Positions 43,933 to 53,485 of a DNA stretch of 64,000 bases are shown piece by piece. How positions within the stretch are numbered: the first letter of the stretch is position 1; every line of letters starts with the position of its first letter. Origin of the DNA: Bryopsis sp. KO-2023 (lineage: Eukaryota; Chlorophyta; Ulvophyceae; Bryopsidales; Bryopsidaceae); assembly GCA_030272585.1 (NCBI GenBank), contig BSYQ01000002.1, positions 8,184,001 through 8,248,000 of the forward strand, read 5' to 3'. The position numbers and the translations under genes were made by a program. Below the pieces are notes generated by a model that saw only the letters and a program-made list of their open reading frames with translations, had not been told where the DNA came from and did not search any database.

Positions 43933-44432
43933 ACAGACAGAAAGAAAAGGATATTGGTGAAAATTTGGGAAAACGAAATATTAAACAGTAATGACTCGTT
44001 ATTTTATAATGAACGTTACTGGATATTGAGTGGGTGGGTGGGAGAATTTTCGTAGCAAGATCTCGCCGCCAAGAAAGGTTCTTATACCCGAGTGGCGGTT
44101 AGGACAGTACTCTATTTTCTTCCCGCCTCACCCGCCCTTGGGAATGTTTTCTATCTGATGTTTTTTTAGTGAAAATCTTTTGGTTTCTGTCGAATTTTTT
44201 TTTTTTTTTATAAAAGTATTTTGGAATTATTTGCAGCTTTCTGGAGGGTCAAGCTGATTGGAGGGATTTTCACATAGTTTGTTAGGAGGTTTTTCGATAT
44301 TAAGGTTTTTATTAAGCGAGCAGATTGGTTTTGTATTGAAGAGGGACAAACCCAAACTGGCAATTCTTTGTAAACAGACAGAAAGAAAAGGATATTGGTG
44401 AAAATTTGGGAAAACGAAATATTAAACAGTAA
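43918..44432 (+). repeat. Ngaro terminal block B1-A2-B2
   Basis: B1 43918-43991 overlaps the end of the recombinase frame, A2 43992-44121 follows with no gap, and B2 is 44359-44432. The 237 bp between A2 and B2 are unique. Confidence 0.93.
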
Positions 44433-44551
44433 CGCACATTGGCTGGAATGTAGCGTACGCTGTTTTGAGGGAAACGTCGATATCGCGATATTGCTGTGCG
44501 ATATCGCAGTGGGTGGAGTCGTGTGGTACACTATTCACATCGAAACATTCA

Positions 44552-44630
44552 ACGGCATCCAGGACTCGAACCTGGTGTTGGACTGCCACCTGGCATACCA
44601 TTTGTAGAGTTCGCACTTTCAAATACTCTG
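44552..44630 (-). tRNA. tRNA-like relic
   Basis: The minus strand has a perfect T-arm CCAGG-TTCGAGT-CCTGG and a short TGCC/GGCA hairpin in the anticodon position, but no matching acceptor or D-stem. Probably a tRNA-derived remnant. Confidence 0.3.
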
Positions 44631-44632
44631 TG

Positions 44633-46391
44633 CAACTCGCACAATGAAAGATGCACTGGCCCCTGATCAGAATCATGATTCACACTTTGAAAGGGAACAG
44701 GGCAGGGTTTGGCAAAGGTCGATACCATCAAATAGATTCGGGTTGTCCACACAACCAGGACCCAAATTCAGGGAAGCTCTAATAGAGGAGATACAAGGTC
44801 ATTTGGATATAAAATCTCTGGATCGACAGAACGTCGATAAGATCCCAGCACCACCACCTACTGCACCCCTTTCAGTCCCATAGGGGGAACAGAAAATCTC
44901 CACATTCAGCATGAGACCCCCCCTCAACTGCCACCCACAAATGTATGATTAACTCTTGCAACAGCCTTGCCACACCACCCAGCAAAAACAGCGTCTTCAC
45001 CATGGTGAGGATCCTGATGTCTTTGAGTGCCAAATACTGGAAACAAAGACAGGAAAATACAGTTAAGGCACATTGCAAGCACACCTTTTTTTTCTCCCTT
45101 GTTTTTTGCAGAAGTCTGTGATTCCCTTGTTTTCCCTTTAAACACCCAACACCTTCACTTATACACACAAAAAAAAGAGTGCTCCTCATTCCTTGTGTCA
45201 GGGGGCTTGGGCAACGTAGGCACTGGCATATAAGGCTTAAGGAATTTCTGGATCAACAAAGGACCCGACTTCACTTGTGCCAAATGAATGAAAACAATAC
45301 AAGAAAAGTGCTCAAGCACACCTGCTGCAAGCACTGCAACATTATCATCCTTCCTGGGAGGACCACCACCACCAATTTCACAAAATGCAACACTTTCTCT
45401 TACTTACGCCAGTTACTTGTTTTCTCTTCAACCCCTCTGTAGCACCTGTCTGGATTCTCCCTCGCCTCAGCTGACATCTGTCTCAGAGACCACACTTGGC
45501 TTCTCACACCATAATTTCTCAGGTACTCCCTCAATTTCTGATATCTTGTACCGATTGTCAATGTCCTCAGACAGTTCGAAACGGTGGTTCTCAATGAAAC
45601 AAAGGGCAAAGTTTGATCCCAGAGAGAGGCTCTATCCATGATTTCGAAACACAATTTTTTTTGAAACAAAAACGTGGTGGATATCCTGTTGACTGAGGAT
45701 TTCTTCCAGTTGGTATTGCTAGTTGGGGTATTGCTTCTTCCATTTTACTCACCAACTTGTGACATATATGGCGCTTCGGCCATTGTCATTCCAACAACAT
45801 GCGAAAACATCCTCCAACGACCCCCCCCCCTGCACTTGGGGCACTCCTACGTGCAGTGCCCCAGCTCCATAATCCCATCCCTCCTCTCGACGTAGTGCTT
45901 CAGAGGTCGTATCTATGCGTCACAGCCAGTTCGTGCTGGTTCCTCCTTTTCGCGTTCTCCCCTTGAATGATCTTGTCCGCGATATTTGTTCCACCAGACT
46001 TGTTCGGGGGTCTACGTTTGAACCGTGCCAACTTTCATCGTCCTCGTCGTCCGTTTTGTTTGTTTTAGAACTCTCAACAACTTATCCGAAACCACCTTGC
46101 AAGTTTGCCGGTTGCGCAAAAAGCCCCCCAACCGTGGCGACGTCTTGAGAGACTTGCGTTGGCGGAAGTCGGCGGGCTCGTGAAAAATGGTGGTTAGGGT
46201 TGGGCGAAGGAAGAGATTACGCCAAGTGTTTTGTACTGCATCAGCGGTTGGTTCCTGCAGTTTGTATCGTACCATATAATTGAGCGAGGTTGTTTTTATC
46301 GTACGATACAAAACCAACAAAAATCTGAAATTTGTATCGTACGATATAATATTTTATATCGTATAGGCTATTAGGCAGGCTGTTCTCGTAG
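44633..46391. other. No resolved gene
   Basis: An ATG frame at 44644-44883 (79 residues) has no motif. A minus piece 45412-45669 ends at a good donor (GTAAGT) and reads YQKLREYLRNYGVRSQV, so it may be an exon, but no partner was found. A palindromic TATCGTACGATA repeat tract lies at 46255-46385. Confidence 0.35.
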
Positions 46392-47429
46392 TATACTTTT
46401 GCCCCTTCACCTCCAGGTACTATTGTCATTACCCCTCGTCGCCTGCCAGGTTCATCTCATGCAGTTTCCGCTGCGCCCACATGTCAGGCGCAACCTTTCC
46501 CTCCTCGAGCCTTAGCTCATTCTGTTGCCCCTGCGCCGAATTGTGAGACTCGCACCTTCCCTCCTGCTCGTGCTCCTCGTCACCCGCTAGCCTTACCTCG
46601 TGCAGTAGCCCCTGTACTGGCGTCTCAGGCGCGAGCCTTTCCTCCTTCTCGTCCTCCTGGTCGGTCCCCAATCCTGCCTCATCCTGGAGCCCCTCCTCCA
46701 CTGACGTGTTGGACACGAACCTTTCCTTTTGCTCCAACTCTTGGTCAGTCCACAGCCTTCCACACGCCGACATGTCTAACACGAGCTATTCCTCTTCCCC
46801 ATATTCTTCGTCGCTCTCCAGCCTCCCTGCTCGCTGCAAAACCCTCGACTCGTCTGGTTCGAGCCTTCTCTTCTTTTCATTCTCCTCGACAGTGCACAGC
46901 TTTCCCCGCGACGACTTGTTTGACACAAGCATTCCCTCTTGCCCTTTTTCTTCGTCGGTCCCTAACCCCCGCTGCGACCCTTTCGCCGACTTGTATGGTA
47001 CGAGTTTTTTCTTCATTCCTGACTCCTCGTTTGGGAAAATTTCATCAAGCCGCTGCCTCTGCGCCAATATCGCCTCCGATCACATTGGCCATACCTCATA
47101 CCTTGGCGACTGCGACATCAGAAGCCCGTACAGGTCTGGTTGTTTTTGTGGCGCTCTCGCTTTTCACTCATGATCGTTGTTTTATGGACATCAAGCAACA
47201 TCCTATCGTGTTCGATACAGGCAAACTGAGTTCGAGCTCCGAGTGTGGAGTTAGAGTCCAGGAAAACTCGACTGAGATCAATACCTCCGCTACAAGAGGC
47301 AATCAGGCGCACACGACAATTGGCGATACAACCACTGAGTTTGACTCATCCAAAACGAAGACTGGCGCCCATTTCCCAGTTTGCACCGCACTGGAAGAGA
47401 ACTCGTGCTGCTGGTATGCTCCAGGGTAA
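46392..47429 (+). CDS. Proline-rich degenerate tandem-repeat frame, coding status unclear
   Basis: After a stop at 46391 the plus frame stays open for 345 codons to TAA at 47427-47429, but has no ATG near the start. It holds about eight repeats of 20-28 residues, each with a core like TxTFPP, RAFPP, LTRAIPL or LTQAFPL. Spacing between cores is always a multiple of three (60, 81, 84, 66, 78, 66, 75 nt), as expected if protein reading is kept. The minus strand is also open from 47067 to 46429 apart from one TAG at 46785-46783 and would encode acidic Glu-rich repeats. Which strand codes is undecided. No known family. Confidence 0.35.
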   Translation, partial: YTFAPSPPGTIVITPRRLPGSSHAVSAAPTCQAQPFPPRALAHSVAPAPNCETRTFPPARAPRHPLALPRAVAPVLASQARAFPPSRPPGRSPILPHPGAPPPLTCWTRTFPFAPTLGQSTAFHTPTCLTRAIPLPHILRRSPASLLAAKPSTRLVRAFSSFHSPRQCTAFPATTCLTQAFPLALFLRRSLTPAATLSPTCMVRVFSSFLTPRLGKFHQAAASAPISPPITLAIPHTLATATSEARTGLVVFVALSLFTHDRCFMDIKQHPIVFDTGKLSSSSECGVRVQENSTEINTSATRGNQAHTTIGDTTTEFDSSKTKTGAHFPVCTALEENSCCWYAPG

Positions 47430-47696
47430 GAAAAGTTGGATTTAGGTTTCTGTGTTTTCATCCTACCAGAAACACAATAATTGTGAAGAACTTTTTGTAT
47501 TGATGACCAAAAAAAACAAACTAAAAAAATATATGAGGAAATAACCGAAAGTGCATGTTTTTTGTGTTACGCCCAGTTGCGCAAGGAATGAACTTCAAAT
47601 CGGCGCTTTCTTCGACCCTGATCACAAGCATTTGATATCTCCCTTGCGGTTTTTGTTACCAAAATGCTTCTAGTACGAGCACGTTTTTGTACAGTG
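47430..47696. other. Spacer before the CACTA element
   Basis: AT-rich DNA with no feature. Confidence 0.5.
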
Positions 47697-47942
47697 CACT
47701 ATGGGAAATTCACCCCTGTGCGACCAAACTTGTAATGTCGCAGTGAAGTGTACAGAGTCGCGCACGCGACGCAAACGGTCGCACCCCTGTGCGTCCAGAG
47801 TGCCACCCATATACGACCTAATTTTTAAAGTCGCACAGACGTGACGTCTTTGATACAGTCCCCAGTCGCAGAGACAAAACACAGTCGCACCTGTGTGCGA
47901 CCTTAGTGTGTGCGACCGAAATATTAAGGTCGCAGAAGCTTT

Positions 47943-48198
47943 AGGTCGCAGGGGGGTGCGACCAGAGTGCCACCCATATGCGACCGAGACAAGAATCGTG
48001 AAAATAAGGTCGCAGGGGGGTGCGACCAGAGTGCCACCCATATGCGACCGAGACAAGAATCGTGAAAATAAGGTCGCAGGGGGGTGCGACCAGGGTGCCA
48101 CCCATATGCGACCGTTACAAGAATCGTGAAAATAAGGTCGCAGGGGGGTGCGACCAGGGTGCCGCCCATATGCGACCGTTGGTTGTGTTGTGCGACTC
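47943..48198. repeat. Subterminal tandem array, 4 x 64 bp
   Basis: Units start at 47943, 48007, 48071 and 48135; each contains AGGTCGCAGGGGGGTGCGACC and CCCATATGCGACC. They belong to the CACTA subterminal region and are probably transposase-binding sites. Confidence 0.88.
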
Positions 48199-48400
48199 GA
48201 ATAGAGTCGTGGGAATTGAGTCGCACGCAGCTACGACCAGAAAACCGCCCTTGTGCGACTTACAACATTGACAACATCATATTACATATTATTCCTTCTC
48301 CCACCCCCAATAAACAACAATTCCCACCCAGAACAAGGTAAAACATTCGTTCAAATATATTCCAATTCCCATACAACTTCACCATTCCAATCTTTCTCGA

Positions 48401-49398
48401 TCAAAACATCCACCTCTCTTCCAGTCTGAGTTTCTCTAGAAATTCCCTGGTTCCAGCCAGTCTAAACTTCCTGAAACTTTCTGTTGGGAACAGTTGAAGG
48501 CGTTTTGATACGCAAGTACGGAATTGGTACTCCGTCCCACAAACTTCAATCGCAGAGTGGAAACCTCCAGCAAGCCCACGTGCCGAGAGTATACCTACAG
48601 AAAAAGTCCAATCGAATTTCCTGGATTCATCGATGCAACTGGAAATATCCCCGTCCTTGCATTGGGGGGGGGGACAATTGGCTCAGTTTGTTTTCGTGGT
48701 TTCTCCAGATATGGTTCAAGGTCCAAAAAAAAAGCAACTCAGATTGATTCCTTTTTTTCCTCAGGGATGTTTATTGATTGTCAGGGTAGACCAGGGCAGA
48801 GCACTCATGGAGAATTCAACTCACCATTGACCCACTTTGACTGGAGGAGGTAAATATTCAGGTACACCTTAGACGCCCTTAGCAACCGGTGATTATGAAC
48901 AAAGCTAATTTCGCTCGGTCCTCCAAGTCGCACATGCTGAAGCTGACTGTACCTGTCCAAGAATATTTCTGCAGTAAGAGCCCTCATCCAAATCAAAATC
49001 AAAATCCCTTGATGCCCCCATCATACAAAAAAAAAAACAGAGCACAGACATACCCCCTTCAAGAACAGGGAAGCGGGGCAAACAGAGCACATCGGAATTC
49101 GTTTCGTTATTTGCTCCCCACAACCGTGATTGCCGGCCACCTCTTCGGATCGTTGATCGACTGCCGCCTAAGCCTTTCCCGAAAAGCCCAGATTTAAAAA
49201 AAAACTACCCACCTGTCGGCTCCAGCGCACCGATCCTGAAAAAAGCCGCACACTCAGAACGACAAGGGCAATATTCAAACGGAAAACTCTTGACGACCAG
49301 CCAAAACAATGAAAAATTAAGCTACCTGAGTCTTTTGCGAGAACGGCCGTTGTTGCAGCCAGCAAGGCAAACGCCGCTCGAAGAACAACAGCGGTCAT
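48401..49398 (-). CDS. PPPDE (DeSI-like) protease exons carried in a CACTA element
   Basis: Exon 48825-48968 ends at a canonical donor after VYLNIYLLQSKWVN and joins in phase to exon 48401-48594 (acceptor CTGTAG), which reads GLAGGFHSAIEVCGTEYQFR. This matches the start of the PPPDE fold: strand VYLNVYDL, then GxFHSGVEVxGxEYxFG with the catalytic His. PPPDE proteins remove SUMO or ubiquitin. A small first exon (49326-49398) encodes a signal-peptide-like MTAVVLRAAFALLAATTAVL, followed by a 23-nt exon (49213-49235); their link to the PPPDE exons is not phase-proven. The frame stops at 48401 before the expected Cys motif (NCNHF), so the catalytic dyad is incomplete and the gene is probably a captured fragment. 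Confidence 0.5.
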
Positions 49399-49998
49399 CT
49401 TGATCTGAACCGTGCAAAAACTTCGCGAATTCGTTTTGCGAAGGTGTCAACACCTGCGTACCCTGATGAACAGAGCCGTGTCTTCACGCAGCTTTCTCGT
49501 GGGGGCGCTGCGACACTAGGCGCTGGGCTGGAAGCAGGGTGCGGAAGAGAATGAAACCAAATCGTCGTATAGGATTTGTTGTTGCAGTGATTAGTCATAT
49601 CGACTGTTGTCTTGGTGTGGGTTTTTCGTTTTTTGTTTTTGTGTTTTTTGAGACTGAAACACAAGTCGCACACGCTGTGCGACTTAAGTGAACGTCGCAC
49701 AACGTGCGCGACCTGCTTGTTACCCGGTGCGACTTTATCAGTCCGGTCGCACACCGTGTGCGACCTGCTTGTTCCCCGCTCCCCGACCCAGCCTGACGAC
49801 TGAGTCGTCGAACATAATAAAATGCTCCACTTTTCATTGGAGCTTTCAGAAGGGACTTCTGTGAGTCGAGACCATATACGCCGAACGTCCCCGAAGCGTT
49901 AACCACCTGTAACTTCGTGGAAAGCGGCTTTGGCTTTCCAACCCTGTGCGACCGTATTTTCGCACGGTCGCACAGGGGTGGATTTCCCATAGTGGTGG

Positions 49999-50760
49999 TG
50001 TGGAGCGGAGCAAATGAAATATCAACCAAGGAATCATGTATAGTTTCGGTCATACACGAGTATCGATCACGCTGTTTTCTCTCCTGTGGAGAAATGATCG
50101 CTGAGGCAGAATCCACTGAAAATATAGTGGAATTCTTTTTATATATATTTTGAGCCGCGTCTGTGAGTGGCACGAAAGCACGTGCCGTTTTACAGTGGCG
50201 AGCGCATTTTTTTTTAGTTGAGTTGGATTGTTTTGTTGTGAAAGAGCTTCGACTGCATCGGATGCTTTGTTGGGACTTGAATGTGTTTCTGTTGACTTTA
50301 ATCATTGGTGTTTTGCACACACTTTATCAACTGAGTATCCTATTGTATCAAACTGTGTAGGGATGTACATTCCCCACTTCCACAACTGTTGCTCACTCTT
50401 AGTCAGGGGAAACATTGTGACACCTGGATTTCAGAATAACGCACCTAAGTATTCCACAGTTGTACGTCATCACCATAGGCGTAACCAGGGGGTCCTTGGG
50501 GGTCCTGGCCCCCCTTTCACTTTTTCTGCCCCCCCCCCAAAAACAAAGTCACCGCGCGCAAAAAACAAAATCCCCTAGAGATATCTGTAACCAACCGAGT
50601 TGTTCTTCCCACCAAAACAAAATTGGGCCCCCCCCCCGAAAATATTTTGGCCCTCCCTTTCCTGAAATGCTGGTTGCGCCAATGGCCGCCACATCCCCGT
50701 TCCAGAAGAGAATGACTTTTTGATGCAATTTTTTAGGGTATATACACGTTGGCTAAGAGA
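49999..50760. other. No recognisable gene
   Basis: Right flank of the CACTA element and low-complexity C-rich DNA (50500-50650). No supported feature. Confidence 0.5.
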
Positions 50761-50770
50761 AAGTATGTGA

Positions 50771-50843
50771 GCAGTTGTGTCCGAGTGGTTAATTCTGAAA
50801 TCAGATGGGCTAGCCCGCGCAGGTTCGAATCCTGCCAACTGCG
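50771..50843 (+). tRNA. tRNA-Ser-like pseudogene lacking the anticodon loop
   Basis: The acceptor GCAGTTG/CAACTGC (7 perfect pairs), start of the D-arm GTCCGAGTGGTTAA, variable arm GGGC/GCCC and T-arm GCAGG-TTCGAAT-CCTGC are intact and typical of tRNA-Ser. The centre reads TTCTGAAATCAGATG: the two sides of the anticodon stem are present, but the loop is reduced to two bases, so no anticodon exists. The gene is about 12 nt too short. The intact surroundings suggest a precise internal deletion. Confidence 0.7.
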
Positions 50844-51894
50844 ATCTATTGTAAATGTCAGGGTCTGTTTTCTGTGGTGTGTGGGGCTTCTGTTTTGCAC
50901 ATGCTTGATTTTAAGCCCATTCCAAAATATTTGGACTATCTGCCATTTATCTATCTATCTCCAGTTCTATGAGTTATGATTTCAATCTGGCCACTGCAGA
51001 TCGTGACAAAATTCTCGACAAACACGATATTGTTTTACAGGTTTGGGACTTTACAAATTCTTGCCTCAGCGAAATATCTGTTGTCTACTACGCTTTGCGG
51101 TATGCAATCCTTGATTCCAAGCCTTTTTCCTGAAATATTTCTGAACTATTCGCATCTTTCATGACTTGTCCATGAGCATTAGTTGCTGTTCTTATTGGGG
51201 AATTGAGATTCTAGACCATGCCAATGGCTGAGTCATAAATAGAAAAAAAATAAAATATCACCAGGAGATGAATTGGCTCAGAATAGATGCGAAAAAGAAA
51301 TGTGGAGAGTTCATTCCATGGAACTGGAAAATTAAAATTTGAAGAAAAAATCGTTGTCAGGGGAGAGATTGTGCAAAACAAGGAGTGTGACTTGAATGCT
51401 GTGGAATTGCATCAGGGTTTCTCGACTGTGAAAACTGGACTCTGCCATCCGCCCCTTTGTAGTTTTTTTCCCCTTTTTTGGCTGGTGATGTTTACTTCAG
51501 TTGCTGTACGTGCATCGTTGTCTCCTGGCAGTGATTAGGGTTCAATAACTACATTGTTGGCTAAGACAGCGTTTTTTTCTCAACGATCAAAACTCGCAGA
51601 AATCTCTTTTCTCCCTGTCAAGACCGACGTCAGTGGGGAACAAATAAGGAAAGATTGACCAGCGCAAGAAGAGGGTGGACAACTCAGAGGTGGTCACCAT
51701 CAAGCCAGTAGGGGTTTTTATACTCTTCTACTGGTGTGAACATCATTGTGAGTTATCCTGGTGCTGTGTCAAGACATACCTTGACAACACAATCCCTTCT
51801 GTTTTTTTTAGCTTTGAAGGGCGGAGAAACCTGTTGATGGGTTGACTCTCTTTTACAATATATATGTGGAGCATGCATGCATTGTTTTTTTTTT
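50844..51894. other. No recognisable gene
   Basis: A piece at 51270-51365 is shared with 29268-29370 (GAAATGTGGAGAGTTCATTCC). Otherwise unique, no coding evidence. Confidence 0.45.
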
Positions 51895-51974
51895 CACACA
51901 TTCACATCCACAGAAAAACACCCCCTCCTTCTTTTCACACATTCACATCCACAGAAAAACACCCCCTCCTTCCA
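51895..51974. repeat. Tandem repeat, 2 x 41 bp
   Basis: CACACATTCACATCCACAG followed by AAAAACACCCCCTCCTTC occurs twice, at 51895 and 51936. Confidence 0.9.
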
Positions 51975-52373
51975 ACAAGTCACCAAAACACGACATTCTT
52001 TTCAACTGCTAAGGTATAAAACAGATTCAACATGTTTTTATTCATTGATCGATCCGAAATCAAATTGAAGCACACTTCTCCTAGTGACTACCGTAAGCTT
52101 GTCAACGGTCAAGTACATTCCTCTCGTAAAACAATTGTTCAAGTGAATGGTGCGAAAGCAATAATCTCAACACTATTATAATTGTGTGCACAGTTACATT
52201 TTTCGTCGCCACGGGTCTATTGGAGGTCAAAAATCTATCATCAAAATCATGACAAAAGCCCTTACTTTGCAAAACATCCAGAAAATATCCCTTTCTGATA
52301 CAACTCAGAACCCGAACATGTCCATATACAAAGTGGGCTTGTGATTTCACTACCCCTTCCGAGAAAGCAATTT

Positions 52374-52414
52374 CAGCGTTTCAGGAGTCGAACCCGAATA
52401 AAACCTCAACGCTG
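52374..52414 (-). other. T-arm-like hairpin 3' of U2 copy 2
   Basis: CAGCGT pairs with ACGCTG around TTCGGG-TTCGACT-CCTGAA on the minus strand. One stem pair is G-C where copy 1 has G-T. Confidence 0.5.
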
Positions 52415-52426
52415 GTAGTCTGTCAT

Positions 52427-52616
52427 GGGTGCACGATCACAGTGGCAGTGTAAGACCACGACCATGCCGTGCAGAGCAGATGCAAGCATCTGTTACCCCC
52501 GCACCCCATGAAAAATCGGCTTAATCGTCAAAAGGGGTCGAATAGACCCCATACCAGCGATTAAACTGATAAGAACAGATACTACACTTGATCTTAGCCA
52601 AAAGGCCGAGAAAGGT
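52427..52616 (-). ncRNA. U2: U2 spliceosomal RNA, copy 2
   Basis: 190 nt, almost identical to copy 1 at 27420, with the same branch-point recognition element GTAGTA, Sm-like site and 3' stem-loops. The single difference I see is C for T in the stretch following the Sm site (GGGGTGCGGG against GGGATGCGGG). Both copies look functional; the 5' flank is conserved for about 100 bp, as expected for a shared snRNA promoter. Confidence 0.95.
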
Positions 52617-53180
52617 ATAAAATTGAGAGGAAAGCCACCTGCATTGGTAGCAAGAAACTCCTGCCCTCCTCTGTTTTCGCTTTTTTGAAAAAAGCGCTTG
52701 AGAACGATTGAGTTGGGCCTTGCAAACGCCTGTTCCTTTGCACGAGGTTCGGTGTTTCCAAGGACGTCTGGGAGGGGGGTGTTCAGAACGCTGTTCAGTC
52801 TTAGGGTGTAATCATGATTTGATTTGTTCTGTCTTAGGGTGTGTTTCTTGGTAACGATACATCAGTTTGACGAGGTGTCCCACCACGCCATCTGGAAGCC
52901 GACCCAAACCGAGCATCGGATTGGGTGATCCTGGCAATTTTCATGACTTTGACACAACGTTCCACTCTGTGCACCTCGTCCTCCACCAAAAAGAATGTGC
53001 TGGAGTCTTACAGAACTGACATTTGGTTTTGTCGCGTGTGCATGAACTCCGACTCAACCTCTCTTAGTACTGAACACGTTTGTTTTTATTTCAACAGAAA
53101 CCCTCCAATAAGCGTATAGTTTTCCTCACTTTAATCATTTTTGGTTTTTGTTTGCTTGTTTTGGGGGCGCAGTCTTGCTG

Positions 53181-53485
53181 TTGATACCAGCTGCTGACGT
53201 CCAGGGACGTCAGACGTCAAAGGCGTCATGCATCTGACGTCTGTGAAGCGTCAGATGCATCCCCGGTAGATGACAGCATTCCCCTGAGGAGATACTACTG
53301 AACTACAGCGAGGAAACCACCGCAAGAGCACCTGGTCAAGACAGTGGTTCGATCAACTAAAGTGAGACTCGCGAGGTGGAGGTCTCGGGTTTGAATCTGA
53401 GTGGGAACGTGCTTTAGTCTGGGCTTGTGTGTGAGTGTGTGAGTGAGTCAGGAGTAGAACTGGCGGCTGTGAGTCAGGGTAGTGG
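53181..53485 (+). repeat. Chromovirus 5' LTR
   Basis: Starts TTGATACCAGCTGCTGACG and ends GGGTAGTGG. Contains three TGACGTC/GACGTCA (CRE-like) motifs and a 12-bp inverted repeat ATGCATCTGACG/CGTCAGATGCAT, plus a tRNA-like pair ACTAAAG/CTTTAGT. These are likely promoter elements (inference). Confidence 0.92.

Larger units (their letters stand above)
39488..44432 (+). mobile_element. Complete Ngaro-type (DIRS order) retrotransposon
   Basis: Carries split direct repeats in the order A1 (39488-39617), genes, B1 (43918-43991), A2 (43992-44121), B2 (44359-44432). A1 and A2 are 130 bp and appear identical; B1 and B2 are 74 bp and appear identical, with B1 joined directly to A2. This A1-B1-A2-B2 arrangement with a tyrosine recombinase and no integrase defines the Ngaro/PAT group, which integrates through a circular intermediate and makes no target duplication. 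All three frames are intact, so the copy may be recent. Confidence 0.95.
47697..49994. mobile_element. CACTA (EnSpm-type) DNA transposon, 2.3 kb, intact ends
   Basis: Both ends start CACTATGGGAAAT and form a 29-bp terminal inverted repeat with one mismatch (position 14). The flanking three bases are GTG on both sides (47694-47696 and 49995-49997), the 3-bp target duplication expected for CACTA elements. Subterminal regions are packed with GTCGCA/TGCGAC motifs in both orientations, like the transposase-binding arrays of known family members, and one such array is a 4 x 64-bp tandem. No transposase is present; instead the interior carries exons of a PPPDE-type gene on the minus strand. Confidence 0.92.
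52222..53052 (-). repeat. U2-containing duplicated block, copy 2
   Basis: Direct copy of 27225-28040, with a small insertion at about 52338-52355 and the repeat C tail shortened. The chromovirus begins about 130 bp beyond. Confidence 0.85.

Noticed and set aside
47943..48198. Regular 64-bp repeats, CRISPR-like at first sight
   Set aside because: Whole unit is repeated with no unique spacers, in eukaryotic DNA, inside CACTA terminal repeats.
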